64,000 nt of DNA, taken from Segatella baroniae B14. GTDB lineage: Bacteria > Bacteroidota > Bacteroidia > Bacteroidales > Bacteroidaceae. A program made the translations under genes and the position numbers. The stretch lies in the NCBI RefSeq assembly GCF_022024235.1, contig NZ_CP091800.1:901001-965000 (forward strand), read 5' to 3'. How positions within the stretch are numbered: position 1 is the stretch's first letter; each line of letters opens with the position of its first letter. The notes below the pieces were generated by a model. The model ran no database searches, was not told the origin of the DNA, and saw nothing but the letters and a program-made list of their open reading frames with translations. Below are positions 63,565 through 64,000 of this stretch, one piece after another.

Positions 63565-64000
63565 CTAATGAAATAACTTGAAATAAGCTTTCTTCAACGC
63601 TGGTTTTACCCATTCATCAGGAACAAATTTCCAGTTAGAATGAGCTGATATTGTTATATGTTTAGCTTCCATCAAAGCTTTTTGAAGATAATAACGCTGG
63701 GTATGAGGACTTTGATAGATGATACGAGCTGGTAATTCTGAAAAGGAAATACCAGCTCCTTTTGTCAATAATTCACCACCACCATGAGCACGATAGCTAT
63801 GCATAACGACACGGTAAACTTGATGAAGATGAAAAGCATTGCCATTACTCATTCGAATAATTCTCACCCTATTTCCCATAGGCCGAGTAACATCCACCTC
63901 ATAATCTATTCCTGCTGCAGTATCAAAATTAAAGGCAATATTTTTGAAAAAATAATACAACTTACCATGATAAGAATAAGTTTCAATACGCATGATTTCG
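63565..64000 (-). CDS. C-terminal end of a 5'-nucleotidase/metallophosphatase
   Basis: The frame is open from the right edge to the stop at 63565, giving about 145 residues of the C-terminal domain; the start lies beyond the window. The internal ATG at 63993 is not the start. The segment matches the 5'-nucleotidase C-terminal domain: YEVDVTRPMGNRVRIIRMSN, VYRVVMHSYRAHGGGELLTK (the conserved NSYR/GGG-like block for base stacking and substrate binding) and ISAHSNWKFVPDEWVKPAL. Full-length enzymes are exported and hydrolyse nucleotides or cyclic nucleotides in the periplasm. Confidence 0.82.
   Translation of the reverse strand, partial: EIMRIETYSYHGKLYYFFKNIAFNFDTAAGIDYEVDVTRPMGNRVRIIRMSNGNAFHLHQVYRVVMHSYRAHGGGELLTKGAGISFSELPARIIYQSPHTQRYYLQKALMEAKHITISAHSNWKFVPDEWVKPALKKAYFKLFH

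Overview
The window looks like a chromosomal segment from a plant-glycan-degrading member of the Bacteroidales, most like Prevotella/Segatella. The support is two SusC/SusD pairs, many signal peptides and lipoproteins, OMP_b-brl_3 and DUF2807 proteins, short C-terminal 'YDLxGR...GxY..NGKK' tails, and Bacteroidota-type promoters (-33 TTG/TTTG, about 19-21 nt spacer, -7 TAnnTTTG) upstream of many genes. Base composition is AT-rich and fairly even. No IS element, phage module or CRISPR array was seen.

Layout. 1-4.5 kb holds small secreted or lipoprotein genes, a rhodanese/glutaredoxin pair and glycerate kinase, separated by an intergenic region with a 26-bp inverted repeat. 4.7-12.4 kb holds two large secreted glycan-active proteins (GH127/146-type and DUF4450) around a COG0523/CobW metal-chaperone GTPase. 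12.7-17.6 kb holds a TPR protein with an HExxH motif plus a second TPR gene, a secreted protein with a C-terminal tail, a GIN/DUF2807 lipoprotein and a membrane-anchored LuxR-type regulator. 17.7-24.6 kb is a five-gene operon: split transketolase, FGGY kinase, fucose-isomerase-like protein and a cytoplasmic GH78 rhamnosidase. I propose it as a D-apiose type pathway. 24.8-28.7 kb carries a GNAT, kinase-LrgA-LrgB, an AAA-CYTH fusion and a small unknown gene. 28.8-33.2 kb is a SusC/SusD pair, followed by two identical tRNA-Tyr genes.

33.6-44.2 kb (minus strand) holds two membrane proteins, a GNAT toxin-antitoxin-like cassette lying between two nearly identical 97-bp repeats that copy the 3' end of the adjacent SusD gene, the SusD/SusC pair itself, and a GH5 enzyme with two tandem beta-type repeats. 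44.4-46 kb has a DUF3237 protein, a candidate small RNA and an unknown gene. 46.05-57.7 kb is one long operon with the parts of a type II fatty-acid/polyketide (aryl-polyene-like) assembly line: two ketosynthases, a half-length ketosynthase-like partner, two ACPs, two hotdog dehydratases, an O-methyltransferase, an LpxL-type acyltransferase, GT2, an SMR-type membrane protein, an MMPL exporter fused to a PlsC-type acyltransferase, and a secreted esterase. It lacks the usual ammonia-lyase, AMP-ligase and ketoreductase genes. 57.7-64 kb has a GH95 alpha-L-fucosidase with a long, repeat-rich leader, an outer-membrane beta-barrel protein and the C-terminal end of a 5'-nucleotidase.

The glycan genes (arabinofuranosidase-type, rhamnosidase, fucosidase, endo-glucanase-type, apiose-type catabolism) together fit breakdown of plant cell-wall polysaccharides such as pectin and xyloglucan. 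All functions are inferred from sequence motifs; no database search was run.
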